Made by a program: the position numbers and the translations under genes. This document shows, piece by piece, positions 15,701 to 21,800 of a stretch of 22,902 bases of DNA. The DNA lies in IMG/VR virus record IMGVR_UViG_3300010885_017145, positions 1 to 22,902 of that record; one strand, 5' to 3'. Source of the DNA: a virus. Under the pieces are notes generated by a model. That model was not told the DNA's origin. It saw nothing but the letters and a program-made list of their open reading frames with translations, and made no database searches. The number at the start of each line of letters is the position of its first letter. The stretch's first letter is position 1.

Positions 15701-17387
15701 TGGTGTCGCATTAGTTAAAGACAAACTTATTGAGCTTAGGAATTGGCTGTTAGATAAATTAGGAATGTCGTGGGAAGAGTTCAAGTGGAAAGCCGTTATA
15801 GTTTTTAAAATAATCAAGCGGGAACTTAAAAAAGTATATGACAAACTACGAGATTTTGCTTCTTGGCTAAAGGATAAGTTGAGTGGTGCATGGGATGCTG
15901 TATCTGAAGCCGCAGGGAAGCTTTGGGATTTAATACAGGCAGGTTGGGATAAAGTTGGTCCAGTTCTTGGGTGGATATGGGATAAGGTAACTGCTCTGGC
16001 TGGTGCAATCAAGGATAAGCTCCAGCCAGCGTTTGAAAAAATTAGCGAGGTCATTCAAGATCTTTGGGAGATTACTGAACCAATATTTGGTTACTTCTGG
16101 GACAAGTTAATCTGGCTTGGTGGAATAATTAATGATTATGTCATCGGACCTTTCAGAATTCTATGGGATCTTATTGTTGCTGGATGGAATCTTGTTAAAC
16201 CAATATTTGAAGCAATGTGGGATTGGCTTGGACCGAGAATTGGTCCAGTTATTGATTATATAAAAGAAGGTTTCCATATAGTTTGGGACACCATAGGAAA
16301 GGGCTGGACTTGGGTTAAAGATATATTTAGTGGTATGTACGATTGGCTCAAAGATAAGATTGGATCAGCTGTTAGTAAATTAGCAGATCTATGGGATAAA
16401 GTTTGGGATTCTATAAAGAAGGGCTGGGATTGGGTTAAGGGCATATTTAGCGATATGTACAATTGGCTTAAGGATAAAATTGCCTGGGTCCTTGATAACA
16501 TAAGAGAACTATGGGACAAATTTGTTAACAAAATCAAAGACACATGGAATGGTATTGTTGAAATTTTCCAAAAAATAAGTGACAAGATTAGAAATGCAAT
16601 TGGCGGCGCAATTGCAAATATAGTTGAAAAGTGGAATGACTTCACGGCAAAGATGGACGAAATTTGGGAACAAGTTAAGACTATTGCAACGAACATTGGT
16701 AATTGGATTAAAGATAAAATCGGTGGAGCTATTAACTTCATTAGAGACTTAATAGGTCTTATACCAGCAACATTTAAAGGTGTAGTCAATATTATTATTA
16801 ATGCTTGGAATACCATGTGGAAGAAAATGGACTCGGTTGCTTTCCCGAAGACTATTTGGGGCATACCACTGCCACCATTTATGGCTGGAAAGAGCATTAG
16901 TGATTATATTAATCTTCCTTTGATTACGGAATTGAAATACAACGGTGGGAAGGTTGGTACCTACATGAAGGGCGGCATGGCATATGGTGATGGCGGTATG
17001 ACTTACGGTCCTGCTCAACAGGGTATCCCAGCTGTCTTGCATGGTGGTGAGTATGTCATTAATCATAAGGCAGTACAGAGGATTGGCACTGATACACTAG
17101 ACAGGCTTAATAATTACAGACTCTCTAAGCCAAACTTGCCAACAATGCCATCTGTCCCTAATATTAAGATGCCAGCAGTTGGGGCGAATAATCCACAGTA
17201 TGCACAGTCAGGAACTAACTCCACGCAGAATGTAAACATTTATGTGGATAACTTTATTGGTGAGCCAGAGTGGTTTAACACAATGATGAAGACATATAAC
17301 ACAACAGTGCTGCCAAGAAATCAGAAATCAGCTGGTCTTGAGAGTCGTGTTATAAATTCATACAATGGATTAAATAGAGGTTTGTAA
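3765..17387 (+). CDS. Giant tail tape measure protein (4540 residues)
   Basis: This protein spans the inside of the growing tail, sets its length, and is later ejected ahead of the DNA. Order of parts: residues 28-105 coiled coil; 160-183 hydrophobic; about 185-620 the conserved N-terminal tape measure region (TP901/PhageMin_Tail type, ending in 'RETMLGIGRSIVPIIGVFI'); 637-669 hydrophobic; 846-896 Pro/Thr linker with TPTVP repeats; 897-1771 Ala/Lys helices (clear coiled coil 1244-1309); 1773-1856 Thr-core heptads; 1974-1997 APAAGTKT repeats; hydrophobic clusters 2452-2480 and 2650-2693; charged coiled coil 2817-2965; Gly linker 3160-3185; hydrophobic 3231-3303, 3361-3387 and 3647-3672; Trp repeats 3678-4325; and a C-terminal GIPAVLHGGEYVINHKAV motif (4426-4433 = HGGEYVIN) seen in many tape measures. 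No lysozyme, transglycosylase or peptidase motif was found. The start at 3765 lacks a ribosome binding site. Confidence 0.95.
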   Translation: MSDTGDFATRIGIEASVSGVESVAGLSTGVASLSQQLINLSNAALKGFSVQEQLNAAMEKTRRSVGALASARVEEAKNTQLSIRATKEYTQQLNALSQAQSRVSAAGKMTPQLAAGFKTQSTYLNQAAGSAGALADALNNPNISQFGTRMMKQGQAAQRSAYYMAAATMPLLLGLKSAFFSMLKLETETVRLKKLVGDAFSGATDAVEQTNKAVNDLSLQLDKITEKFGTSRVLIQSLAGDFAELGLPIDAIARLTEFTAAAEKLGNLDISASQGFIQSLYQNIVRVKREASQDLGLAFDLTDANTLVEVLDEIQGQLSIFNLVENKTSLSLKDIADAFPEASAAATTFGLTATETAAMLVPMVAANMQVGASANSIKVSLQRMVAVTKQNTVMMDQLSGSLDNFHVSAGIGMSAIQDLVDGFDALKEAKGAQGALEFFSRLFGVRQGPRMLTSFQQMAAFQKSMNNSAADEYTISQQLQQSVNARLTATGHDAIQIKKIIDLTTLHRAAIEKVNGKYTERAEAIQKGQKDADKALKASFKASNNTADYLGQVSTETGRVYFMEAIGGVEGANAAMQQELNYSISTVTTKFNILRETMLGIGRSIVPIIGVFIDLLLPVVKKVKAFFDGLSLTTKKWIGLMLILPILIPQMKLLGAAVKIVAGGLAQMWTRSISGSTSTLRAIRGLKTELVSLEDLLNNPGITKGYNKLTQQGDTDKFLLQQDPNHAGYKKGFLNSRKMRPGSEGVSLPLQEVLQRNGVVGATDKKSIKALMGKATKTGLPDTEALIHTMLTNLGAMPEEIAAATTKAADKAATSTADKLTKAMKGTIFQNNTFVGNKFGGGTSGPGGTGTGPRTPKTPTTGGTPTVPTPTVPTPTVPGSTIPTPTAPTAPAAPSRYLTDSRFDQASTRKISIPSAKDMGKAATISAPIAAGVKEVADEAKAELEALSKTVTEEVDKAGDIVRESVKPRANTTRGSPRKVKQTLDAVVGEAASATVAPVAGAVEVVAESSKAAADVVGQAANDIKNATKGATGAAIKSAKTVASGGGAGKIVSLSFKEMADVFQKAGVAVPDEWAFIKHVDREFQVAQGQKKAFLKKLQEQIALSPQNPFGEFDANPTVQKRKFFPFRSAYEKSQKSRPTEILSQRHATKLPIFEGLFEEQLKDQGKAMPGPEKSLRQNLLKKINKQKNKLVGGGIKAQAESAAAAQAYQDMLAAKRAAEYAALDSIKGAVIPEGVENVLVSSSQEYITELEDQVKAAQSQLSKLENDRAKLKNISGPKAAQTRKAIDAAIQSQKIEVETLRDALEYNSYNRFERIIPATKADTAMLMAQTHPDIASQSGIQNFARNKQDYSNLFKSHVSSIPVQGVDGKARALYELALTKEMQTISSSMDEATAEAIAERMRKGAASKADAIRDIARQKLNMDVYNPMSQAYNPSAQADLFKTKGLTTEAKKAFKAAGGSDEDGTALGKHFTEMRKELSAAATAARAKSAADFAVVRTEYIAAEEAMRFPKPPVLPPKGAQSRGMFGMARGLMGPGGAYFANAGGAAKEAALEATKTYRELVTQTIDNIVNKLPASMGAVRKDLLKAVSEEVLRIQPLGAGKNAKKVAQLLDMSVIPETQGRVVTALAAVENQVVQDFSRAVNEGWTYAASETAKTGKKAANNSIGFWRKSLGLFAKNGDDLAVTLQGVVYDMMTSASVGLNDLEDQISSGGFTKAKLKAKLVGDDGLLSRVTRQRAGESGLLKPIIRPVEEPVPTETVEKVKSVKAKEENTSTTEIDTKTTEQNVVSTETNTAATDENTALTKTETIATEKSAVATETSAVSTEVDAAATSAHTATVEASTAATGRSIALTNLMSRADALLVGAKSQQIALIDAQIAGLTAEQLSSKAGASLVAQRNEVSKKLATLETVKAKLIKAENATIENGLGARNANLVKAKADFEKAVKNASKEFDKLKTVAASSAKELASAASSVAPAAGTKTAPAAGTKTAPAAGTKTAATTAGSGAVRTASRKTIHIAEDVAKKGGASGIIKAIEKQTLQFDSSLANFFKGPNFFQGPNIFQGKIITADKLNLKIKDSGKAAKDSAKALTSEDPLVKQARGRRAYTELLKRQESKKGVPYSDAQKDRLARLVGFKKPTMPAAMAATKASDMKARVLANIAASKAATEAAKDAAKMGGLRSGISTGKSGGFAALSKPIPIFPGLAKMTAGVGGSFDKITKKISVLGEVGKKVTSLISNGFRSSSSLAGKAVETFAQKFVNRFLSMSKAGIAASSNMTKAMTYILSATKVTIKEFERVNKYLKLMGRIDSSIAKSMKNSAREVSFVLRNIGTVVKTDLISNFAILKSSLANSKVLKIWSFLLFTGMTRGAGAVGLLIKGVKALGTNAQRVEAVRLSLSKYSALREARGLSRTIPLFQKLIVAGSAYTGIGRGIKTVFSAATKTIFNMIGVAMKLNASLMMIAPVVILIMGLIIGLKSGLAGTKGSTDNLKEAWRAIKEAILALARPLMDLIGVFGGLGKASSGAGAVSNALNTMTRAVKAGAQAFERFAKGPGVQFMKNVLVPIVTRLVNRFIMLGRAIAGLFKNDSAAAAKNFTGLFLSLAWEAVNAIQKIFKILAEILPAMGPILASMIEAVLNATIDAFMYIMNFGKEVALFFGVMLTTIGLALSVFTGGAFLPVAGFGAALIAAAGAASLLDRHIGSVKKKVKGFSNTLGKGIADGLGAAAGYIQKDMLGSIKDKISEKYGEAMGKDINEALTNTMKDPADVKKAIADALGGAVKNPEAANAAGESLGSAIAKGIKDKLISLKEDFTGAFFGKADDQVSKIVDDYKSAIDKQKEAALKAFDTQVEAIEALGKAEEELTAKMDYEEKRREMIKERAMNKENYLRERKIAKYEGRTEDVRSLDLSFRKTDKAAGKEITNLDTDRAKTLQEQQRAIAISVINREKDIMAETFDEMQKQFDINLAKILNKGFSTKEEFDSLLKEIGGAAQGFSGEINKVFEDTMFALPSTIAKYTDPSVGMFSITMDKLVTQAQMAFGANLKTGDAKSILGAAYAMANGLPDAFKQAFSDGIVTESVTPFVTKITTIMGGVNVDTIWIEAGRSAIEAMIGEMKRKLRALRGDLYDEFKTLFAGMGADYNQLFPELERLAKQIAKIEAIRSQSGGGGGGDKVKKPVPPGGGGMGDDKIDPKAYSDGTPDKIGYKTVPDKKGSGFFGGIMDGMKSLVDYLGPVKTAILGVVGVFAGFFALQGLFSVIASAFETMMIIAMYAIQPIGTAVAGISAGVAAVVAAIAVVIGVIIYMYIRFKWFRDMVNDTFKSVIDFFVTGFKMLKDPVMGFLGAVWDGVKQIFDSLFGPIIDFGKKIIAGILIAIGGVVAAIVVVLRGISIALDFIKEPLFKIIGWVINLATGIVNVLADIISGAIDFVYKIIGALFSVGIGGPIKLIIGAFKIAFDIIVGIVKIAIDLIIKAFDFLKGGLSGPFEVGFGIIKDIFNKIKDIVSGVIDFVKGIFSGLTSPLSGPFETILGIIETVFEKIKGVISGVIDFVKGIFDGFDMAPYAKPIIAPFKIAFDFIKDIFGKISGVVADVFGKVFDVYTAIWGKIFDVVRGVFEGIVSFLQPIAETILKILIAPFKILFDVFKAIANNPIVGFIARVVAGLAIFAAIIATWGVKFAFELLADTIQWVWEKVKALADAIWDILGVAFSWLGDKISAVWNAISDTWNKITAKFREFKEWFNSNFGSLWNLVFLPFVLIYEGIRWVFNYIKEHAGPIIKEFWQNFKDRIDAVWDKITAFADWVSNIFSAVWDAIRPMINKFWEGLKDAIGSVWDAITGFADWVSNVFGGIWSRIKDIVSSVWGGIKDAVDIVWNKLLDFALWLNNIFEAAWDSIGPIISALWDGLKKSVDVAWNALKDFGSWLSDVFHKIWDGIGPVIQKAWDGIVAAVDYVWEKLKAFASWLNDKLGGAWNAVSDIISKVWDKITSGVALVKDKLIELRNWLLDKLGMSWEEFKWKAVIVFKIIKRELKKVYDKLRDFASWLKDKLSGAWDAVSEAAGKLWDLIQAGWDKVGPVLGWIWDKVTALAGAIKDKLQPAFEKISEVIQDLWEITEPIFGYFWDKLIWLGGIINDYVIGPFRILWDLIVAGWNLVKPIFEAMWDWLGPRIGPVIDYIKEGFHIVWDTIGKGWTWVKDIFSGMYDWLKDKIGSAVSKLADLWDKVWDSIKKGWDWVKGIFSDMYNWLKDKIAWVLDNIRELWDKFVNKIKDTWNGIVEIFQKISDKIRNAIGGAIANIVEKWNDFTAKMDEIWEQVKTIATNIGNWIKDKIGGAINFIRDLIGLIPATFKGVVNIIINAWNTMWKKMDSVAFPKTIWGIPLPPFMAGKSISDYINLPLITELKYNGGKVGTYMKGGMAYGDGGMTYGPAQQGIPAVLHGGEYVINHKAVQRIGTDTLDRLNNYRLSKPNLPTMPSVPNIKMPAVGANNPQYAQSGTNSTQNVNIYVDNFIGEPEWFNTMMKTYNTTVLPRNQKSAGLESRVINSYNGLNRGL
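6354..6398 (+). repeat. Three tandem 15-nt units (TPTVP) in the Pro/Thr linker
   Basis: Units at 6354-6368, 6369-6383 and 6384-6398 each encode TPTVP. They differ only at the last base (CCA, CCA, CCT). They lie in a low-complexity Pro/Thr linker (residues 846-896) between the conserved N-terminal region and the helical body of the tape measure. Confidence 0.9.
9081..9332 (+). repeat. Twelve 7-residue repeats with Thr in the core (tape measure 1773-1856)
   Basis: The 84 residues from T1773 to M1856 fall into twelve units of seven with no gap. Position 4 is Thr in 11 of 12 units (Val in one) and is followed by Glu in 7 of 12. Position 1 is Thr, Ala, Val or Ile throughout. Examples: TSTTEID, TKTTEQN, TIATEKS, AVSTEVD. 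Positions 1 and 4 match the a and d core sites of a coiled coil, here filled mainly by Thr/Ala instead of Leu. The DNA has diverged, so the pattern is kept at the protein level. Confidence 0.85.
9684..9755 (+). repeat. Three tandem 24-nt units (APAAGTKT)
   Basis: Units at 9684-9707, 9708-9731 and 9732-9755 are identical except for one silent base (GGC/GGT) and encode APAAGTKT three times (residues 1974-1997). Near-identity of the DNA points to recent duplication, probably by slippage. They lie between two coiled-coil stretches and likely form a flexible spacer. Confidence 0.92.
14185..14550 (+). repeat. 40-residue imperfect tandem repeats in the tape measure
   Basis: Two units (SGPFEVGFGIIKDIF... 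and SGPFETILGIIETVF...) are 120 nt apart, followed by a more diverged third (APFKIAFDFIKDIF...). They share 'GPFE..-GII...F.KIK..-SGVIDFVKGIF'. A 35-nt stretch is identical between 14254-14288 and 14374-14408, so the last duplication is fairly recent. They lead into the Trp-rich region. Confidence 0.8.
14796..16740 (+). repeat. Tryptophan-rich repeat region of the tape measure (residues 3678-4325)
   Basis: About 60 Trp occur in about 650 residues, against very few elsewhere in this protein. They recur in units such as VWDKITAFADW-VSNIFSAVWDAI, with Trp or Phe about every 7-12 residues and Asp/Asn after many of them. Trp/Phe at near-11-residue spacing is an established hallmark of tape measure repeats. 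Units are diverged at the DNA level, so copy number is best counted from the protein. Confidence 0.85.
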
Positions 17388-17782
17388 TGTCTATATCTAA
17401 TGTAATGACCATAAACGGAACAGAGGTTACTGAACACAACAGGAAGCTCAGTATCTCTGAGCAAATTTCTGCTAATGATGTTGATCTTGCGTCTGGTCAT
17501 AGAAGAAGGTATTTTACTACAAACAAGAAACAATTTACTCTTTCTTGGTCGTACTTGCCAGATTTGGTTGTCAAAACCGTTGATAACCGAAGTGCTAGGA
17601 ATTTTTTATTTGGAATTGTAAATACAAGTGCTTTTGCAACAGTTGGGGTTGAGTTGGAGCCAGGAGCTGGTTTTTCAGAATATGAATGCTATGTTGATTC
17701 ATATAGTGAGTCTTTAATCAGAAGAGACTTATCAACTGGGTGTACTTATTACGATGTCTCTTTGACATTGACGGAAAGATAG
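17387..17782 (+). CDS. Distal tail / minor tail protein (Dit-position), paralogue A
   Basis: A 131-residue protein following the tape measure with a 1-nt overlap (TAATG); AGAGG at 17376-17380 is a good ribosome binding site. The slot between the tape measure and the hub gene usually holds the distal tail protein, the ring joining tube and hub, and this size fits a minimal one; I saw no diagnostic Dit motif. Landmarks are HNRKL (about residue 17), RRRYF, KKQFTLSWSYLP, TVDNRSARNF and YSESLIRRD followed by YYDVSLTLTER. All recur in the C-terminal 141 residues of the next gene, so the two are paralogues. Confidence 0.6.
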   Translation: MSISNVMTINGTEVTEHNRKLSISEQISANDVDLASGHRRRYFTTNKKQFTLSWSYLPDLVVKTVDNRSARNFLFGIVNTSAFATVGVELEPGAGFSEYECYVDSYSESLIRRDLSTGCTYYDVSLTLTER

Positions 17783-17783
17783 T

Positions 17784-18854
17784 ATGGCTGGTAGTTGGTT
17801 CAGTTTTTCAGAACCGTTTAATAGCGGTATTGACTTTAATCAAAGAGATTCTGCTGATGTTGAAGTTGCATTAAGTTCGCTGTCCAGCTTGACGGTTACT
17901 TCTTACAAGATAGCATTTGCATCAATATCTCTTTCATCTAATTCAGATGTAGCAGCATCGTCAATAAAAATTGCTTATGCTCAAGTAAATATCAATGATA
18001 TCTTATCAACAACAGTAACAGTTGCAGATAAGATAAAATTAATAGATATATCAATGTCTGTACAATCAAATGTTGTTACTAATGCTACAAAAATAGCGTT
18101 TGCTGCAATATCTGCATCATCTTCAGCATCTATATCTGCAACATCTACAAAGATAGCGCAATCTCAATCAGTACTGTCATCATCCGCAAGTCTTAACGCT
18201 TCGGCTACAAAAATAGCGCTTGCTGCAATATCTGCATCTGCTTCAGCATCATTGACAAGCGCCGCAACTAGGGTTGCACTAGCAATTTCTGCATTGTCAT
18301 CTTCAGTACATCTCGCTGTTGCTGGAAAGATATCTCTTGCAACAATACAAATTGTCCTCCAAGAAGTTGGGGCTGTAGTTGTTCAGACACCAGTTGTCTT
18401 TGCACAAAATGTTGCTAGCGGTATTGACGCAAGTATTTACAGGACACTTGTTTTGCTTGATGGCAAGCCATTGACAATGCACAACAGGAAGCTTGATATG
18501 GGTATAGATCAAATATTCACAGAAACTGTCAATTGGAATAATAGAAAAACAAGATATTATAAATCAAGTTCAAGAGCTGGCAGGCGTACATTTAGCATGT
18601 CTTGGTCATGGTTGCCAAACTCAATCAATTATACGGTTGATGGCAATAGTGGTCGTGATTTTATAAAAAAAGTAGCTGAAGACCCAAGGCACCATGTCCT
18701 CAAGATAATTAATATGGATGAGACTGGGGCAACGCCGTACTCAGAAACGAGTTATAATGTATTAGTGAAAGATTATAGCGAAACATTAATTAGAAGAGAT
18801 ATCCCAAATGATGTCTACTTCTGGGATTGCTCTATGAGCCTGGAAGAGGTATAA
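17784..18854 (+). CDS. Minor tail protein: 20-residue repeat array plus paralogue B domain
   Basis: A 356-residue protein starting one base after the previous stop, with GGAAAG at 17773-17778. Residues about 30-200 are a Ser/Ala/Ile array of eight units of 19-21 residues, each starting near KIA (residues 42, 62, 83, 103, 123, 143, 163, 182). The alternating hydrophobic/Ser pattern suggests stacked beta strands. Similar Ser/Ala-Gly repeats occur in minor tail proteins of actinobacterial phages. Residues 216-356 match the whole of the preceding protein: MHNRKL, RTFSMSWSWLP, TVDGNSGRDF, YSETLIRRD, and a final SMSLEEV. It is probably a second, extended ring or side-fibre component at the tail tip. 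The repeat function is unknown. Confidence 0.6.
   Translation: MAGSWFSFSEPFNSGIDFNQRDSADVEVALSSLSSLTVTSYKIAFASISLSSNSDVAASSIKIAYAQVNINDILSTTVTVADKIKLIDISMSVQSNVVTNATKIAFAAISASSSASISATSTKIAQSQSVLSSSASLNASATKIALAAISASASASLTSAATRVALAISALSSSVHLAVAGKISLATIQIVLQEVGAVVVQTPVVFAQNVASGIDASIYRTLVLLDGKPLTMHNRKLDMGIDQIFTETVNWNNRKTRYYKSSSRAGRRTFSMSWSWLPNSINYTVDGNSGRDFIKKVAEDPRHHVLKIINMDETGATPYSETSYNVLVKDYSETLIRRDIPNDVYFWDCSMSLEEV
17907..18386 (+). repeat. Eight tandem repeats of about 60 nt (20 residues) in the minor tail gene
   Basis: Unit starts (the K/R codon) are at 17907, 17967, 18030, 18090, 18150, 18210, 18270 and 18327. Consensus is roughly [KR]IA-A-IS-SSS-S-A-T. Units 4 and 6 are nearly identical in DNA over 18084-18118 and 18204-18238, with one silent base different, exactly 120 nt apart. 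Units 2, 3 and 8 have drifted furthest. This looks like duplication of two-unit blocks. Confidence 0.88.
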
Positions 18855-21800
18855 ATGCTTCAGTACGGGTTGTATGATAAAGAGATATCCAATTCGTTTG
18901 ATGCGGCTATAAATGCAATATCTCAAAGTGTAAAGCCATTAGTTATGGTTGACTGGCTTGATAGTCGGCACATTGATAAATATTCAAATACCGAGATTGC
19001 TAGTAGTAATGATACCTGTACCCAGAAATCTGAAGCTACGGTTAATTTAAATGTTACTGGGATGTTGTCCAGTGGAAGGTCACTCTCTGCTAATGAGAAT
19101 CTTTTTAACAGATCAAGAGGTAGGGATTTTTATTTTACTCCAAATGAGTCAATTAATGGGATAGAACGCCAATCTTTTACATGGGCAGTGTGTGATGCAA
19201 AAGATGTTAATGGTAAAACAATTACGGCTAATGGGCAGTGGCACTGCCTTCCCACCACTAAAGAGGAAAATTATGAATTTGGGTATCAATCATCAACTAA
19301 AAGCACGGGAACTTTACATTCAACTTTAAACGGGTACCAATTTTCTTCTCCAGTTATATTGACATATGTTTTTACAGAGAGAAAAGTTAATTTACTTAAA
19401 GTAATTACATCTGAATATAATGGTCAAATTAAAGCTTATAATATTAAAGCTTATAATAATACAAGTAATTTAGTATACAACCAAGATGCAGAGATCCCTG
19501 ATGACAATTATTTCTTTGAGCACTATCTTGATGGTGTTACATCAAATGATATTAACAAAATTTTATTAACAATATACACAACAAAAAACTCATACGACTA
19601 TGCAAGAATTAATGAAATGTGTCCAATTTACAGGTTGGACATGACAGATTATGTTATGAATTTTAATGTTTCAAAAGTAAGAGATGTACATGAGACAAGC
19701 CTGCCTATCGCTGGAAGCGGCAGTAATACATCTTCAATTACATTTGATAATGCCCTAAAAGACTTCAATCTTTTCAATTCTAACTCAACTTTTGGAAAGT
19801 ATATGAAAAAGGACATTCGTTTTAATATTTATGCTGGGTGGGAAATACATCCTGTTGATGACATATATACTGACGCTCTTCTGAATGCCAGTATCACATC
19901 TACAAGCACAACATGGAATGTGAATAGCGTTAATGATTTCCCTGCTGGTGGTGTTGGGGATTACTACCTGCTCACTATAGAGCCAGGTACTGTAAATAAA
20001 GAAATAGTTATTGCAACAAAAGGTTCGGGCAATACATTTACAATAATTCAGCGTGGAGTTGGAGGCACAGCCGCTCGTGCCCATAACTCTGGGTCTATAG
20101 TTAGATTTGATAAGTATGAGTATGTCCCATACGGGACATTCTATGTTGATGAATGGCAAGGTTCGTCATCAAGCATGACGGTTAGTGCAAACTTAACTGA
20201 TAGAAGTAAATTCGGTCAAGAAAAAATGTTGACAAAAGGATTCCTGCTACAGGATTCAACCGTAGCGGAAGCTGTTGAGCATTTACTATTGATGACTAAT
20301 TTTCCAAAATCTGATATTCAATATTTATCAAATCCAGCAAAAACTTATAAAAAAAATAATGCCATTCTACATTATGGGTTTGATGAGAACAGTATAGATA
20401 GGGCTAATTCGCAAAAGGTTGTCTCAACTTCGTTAAGAGCCAGGTTTGTACAGGTTCCAGGAACTGATTTAAATTCAGTTCGTGATATAAAGCTTGACGC
20501 TAATGATAGGGAATTGAACACATATGAAAAAGCGCTTGATGTAAAAGCTTTCATATCGCCATCGTTAACAACCACATCAGCAGCGATTTCTACGAGTAAT
20601 TCCCTAGCCCTTGATTTCATCAGTGGGCAATTTACAAATAAAGATGGCGATGTTGTTAATGAATACTTTAATGGTGTGTTTGATGGATATTATGTTCCAT
20701 CTGCTACTGGAACATATTCTTTTGTAATTGGCATTAATAAAGGTGGGTTTCGTGTTTACTTGAATAAGGTAAGGATCATTGATGAATGGAGAATTATTGA
20801 TTCTGGCACTAGCTCACAGGAGTATTTTTTTTCTGGTGAGTATGACCTGACAGCTGGCAACCCATATGAATTAAGAATTGAGTTTTTTACAGAGCAATAT
20901 GTAAGCGGCGAACCATTTAAAATATCTCTTGGAAGGGAATATAACGGTACTCAAGACAACATATATGCAGCTGAATGCTACACAATGGTCGCTAGCGATA
21001 GGATTGGAAATAAAAATGATTATTCTTATTTAACTTTTGCATCAAATTCATGGACGCAAACTGCAGGTGTGAACTTGATTGAAAGGTCTGCTAGAAGAAA
21101 TGATGCTATCTATAAAGGCTCAGTTTCTATATCCCAGCCAAGCGGCGTAGTGTCTGATAGCGCAAATAAGAGTGTGCTACTTGCTTCAAATTCTTATTTA
21201 AGAACGCCATATCATATATCTTATGATGTGTTCAATACATCATCAAATTCTTATACTGGTGAATTCAGTATTCAGCTTTATGCAAAATTTCATAACGGAT
21301 CTTTTTCTAGTGATGGTGAGTATATTAGCAATTGGAGCAACTCAACTTCAAACGCTGGTTTTGAATTTTTTAATAATTCATCATCTAATGGCTTTAAATT
21401 TAAAACAAGTACTGGTACGCAGACCGTAAGCAGTAATACTGCTCTATCTAGTTCTGTATACAATCATATTGCGGTTACATATAAAAATAATTCTATTAAG
21501 TATTATGTAAATGGAGCTTTAGCTAATACAGTAACCACAACAGGTAATCTTGCCGCTTTTACTGGTAAGAGTTTAACCTTTGGCGGCAGAGGGGCGGCAT
21601 TCACCTCGGGTTCAGAAGTAGCACCCGCAACGATTAGAAGCTTTTATATTGATGAATTTGCAATCTTTAATAAATGCCTACCTAGTCAACAAATAACTAA
21701 TGATTATATTGAAACACAAATGAAAGAAGCGAGGGTGATGCCATTTATTTATGGTAATGATGCCTCAGTTCAGCAGATCATTGACAATATAAGCCTTGCT

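Noticed and set aside
17043-17075. HGGEYVIN near the tape measure C-terminus as a metal-binding or catalytic site
   Set aside because: A 'GIPA.L.GGE.VI....' ending is a shared structural motif of many tape measures and has no matching second histidine set.
3765-17387. Lysozyme, transglycosylase or peptidase domain within the tape measure
   Set aside because: I looked for the usual catalytic signatures in the inter-repeat regions and saw none convincing. A profile search would be needed to exclude a diverged one.
17907-18386. Tandem 60-nt repeats as a CRISPR array
   Set aside because: Units are contiguous without unique spacers, are in frame, and encode a periodic protein sequence.
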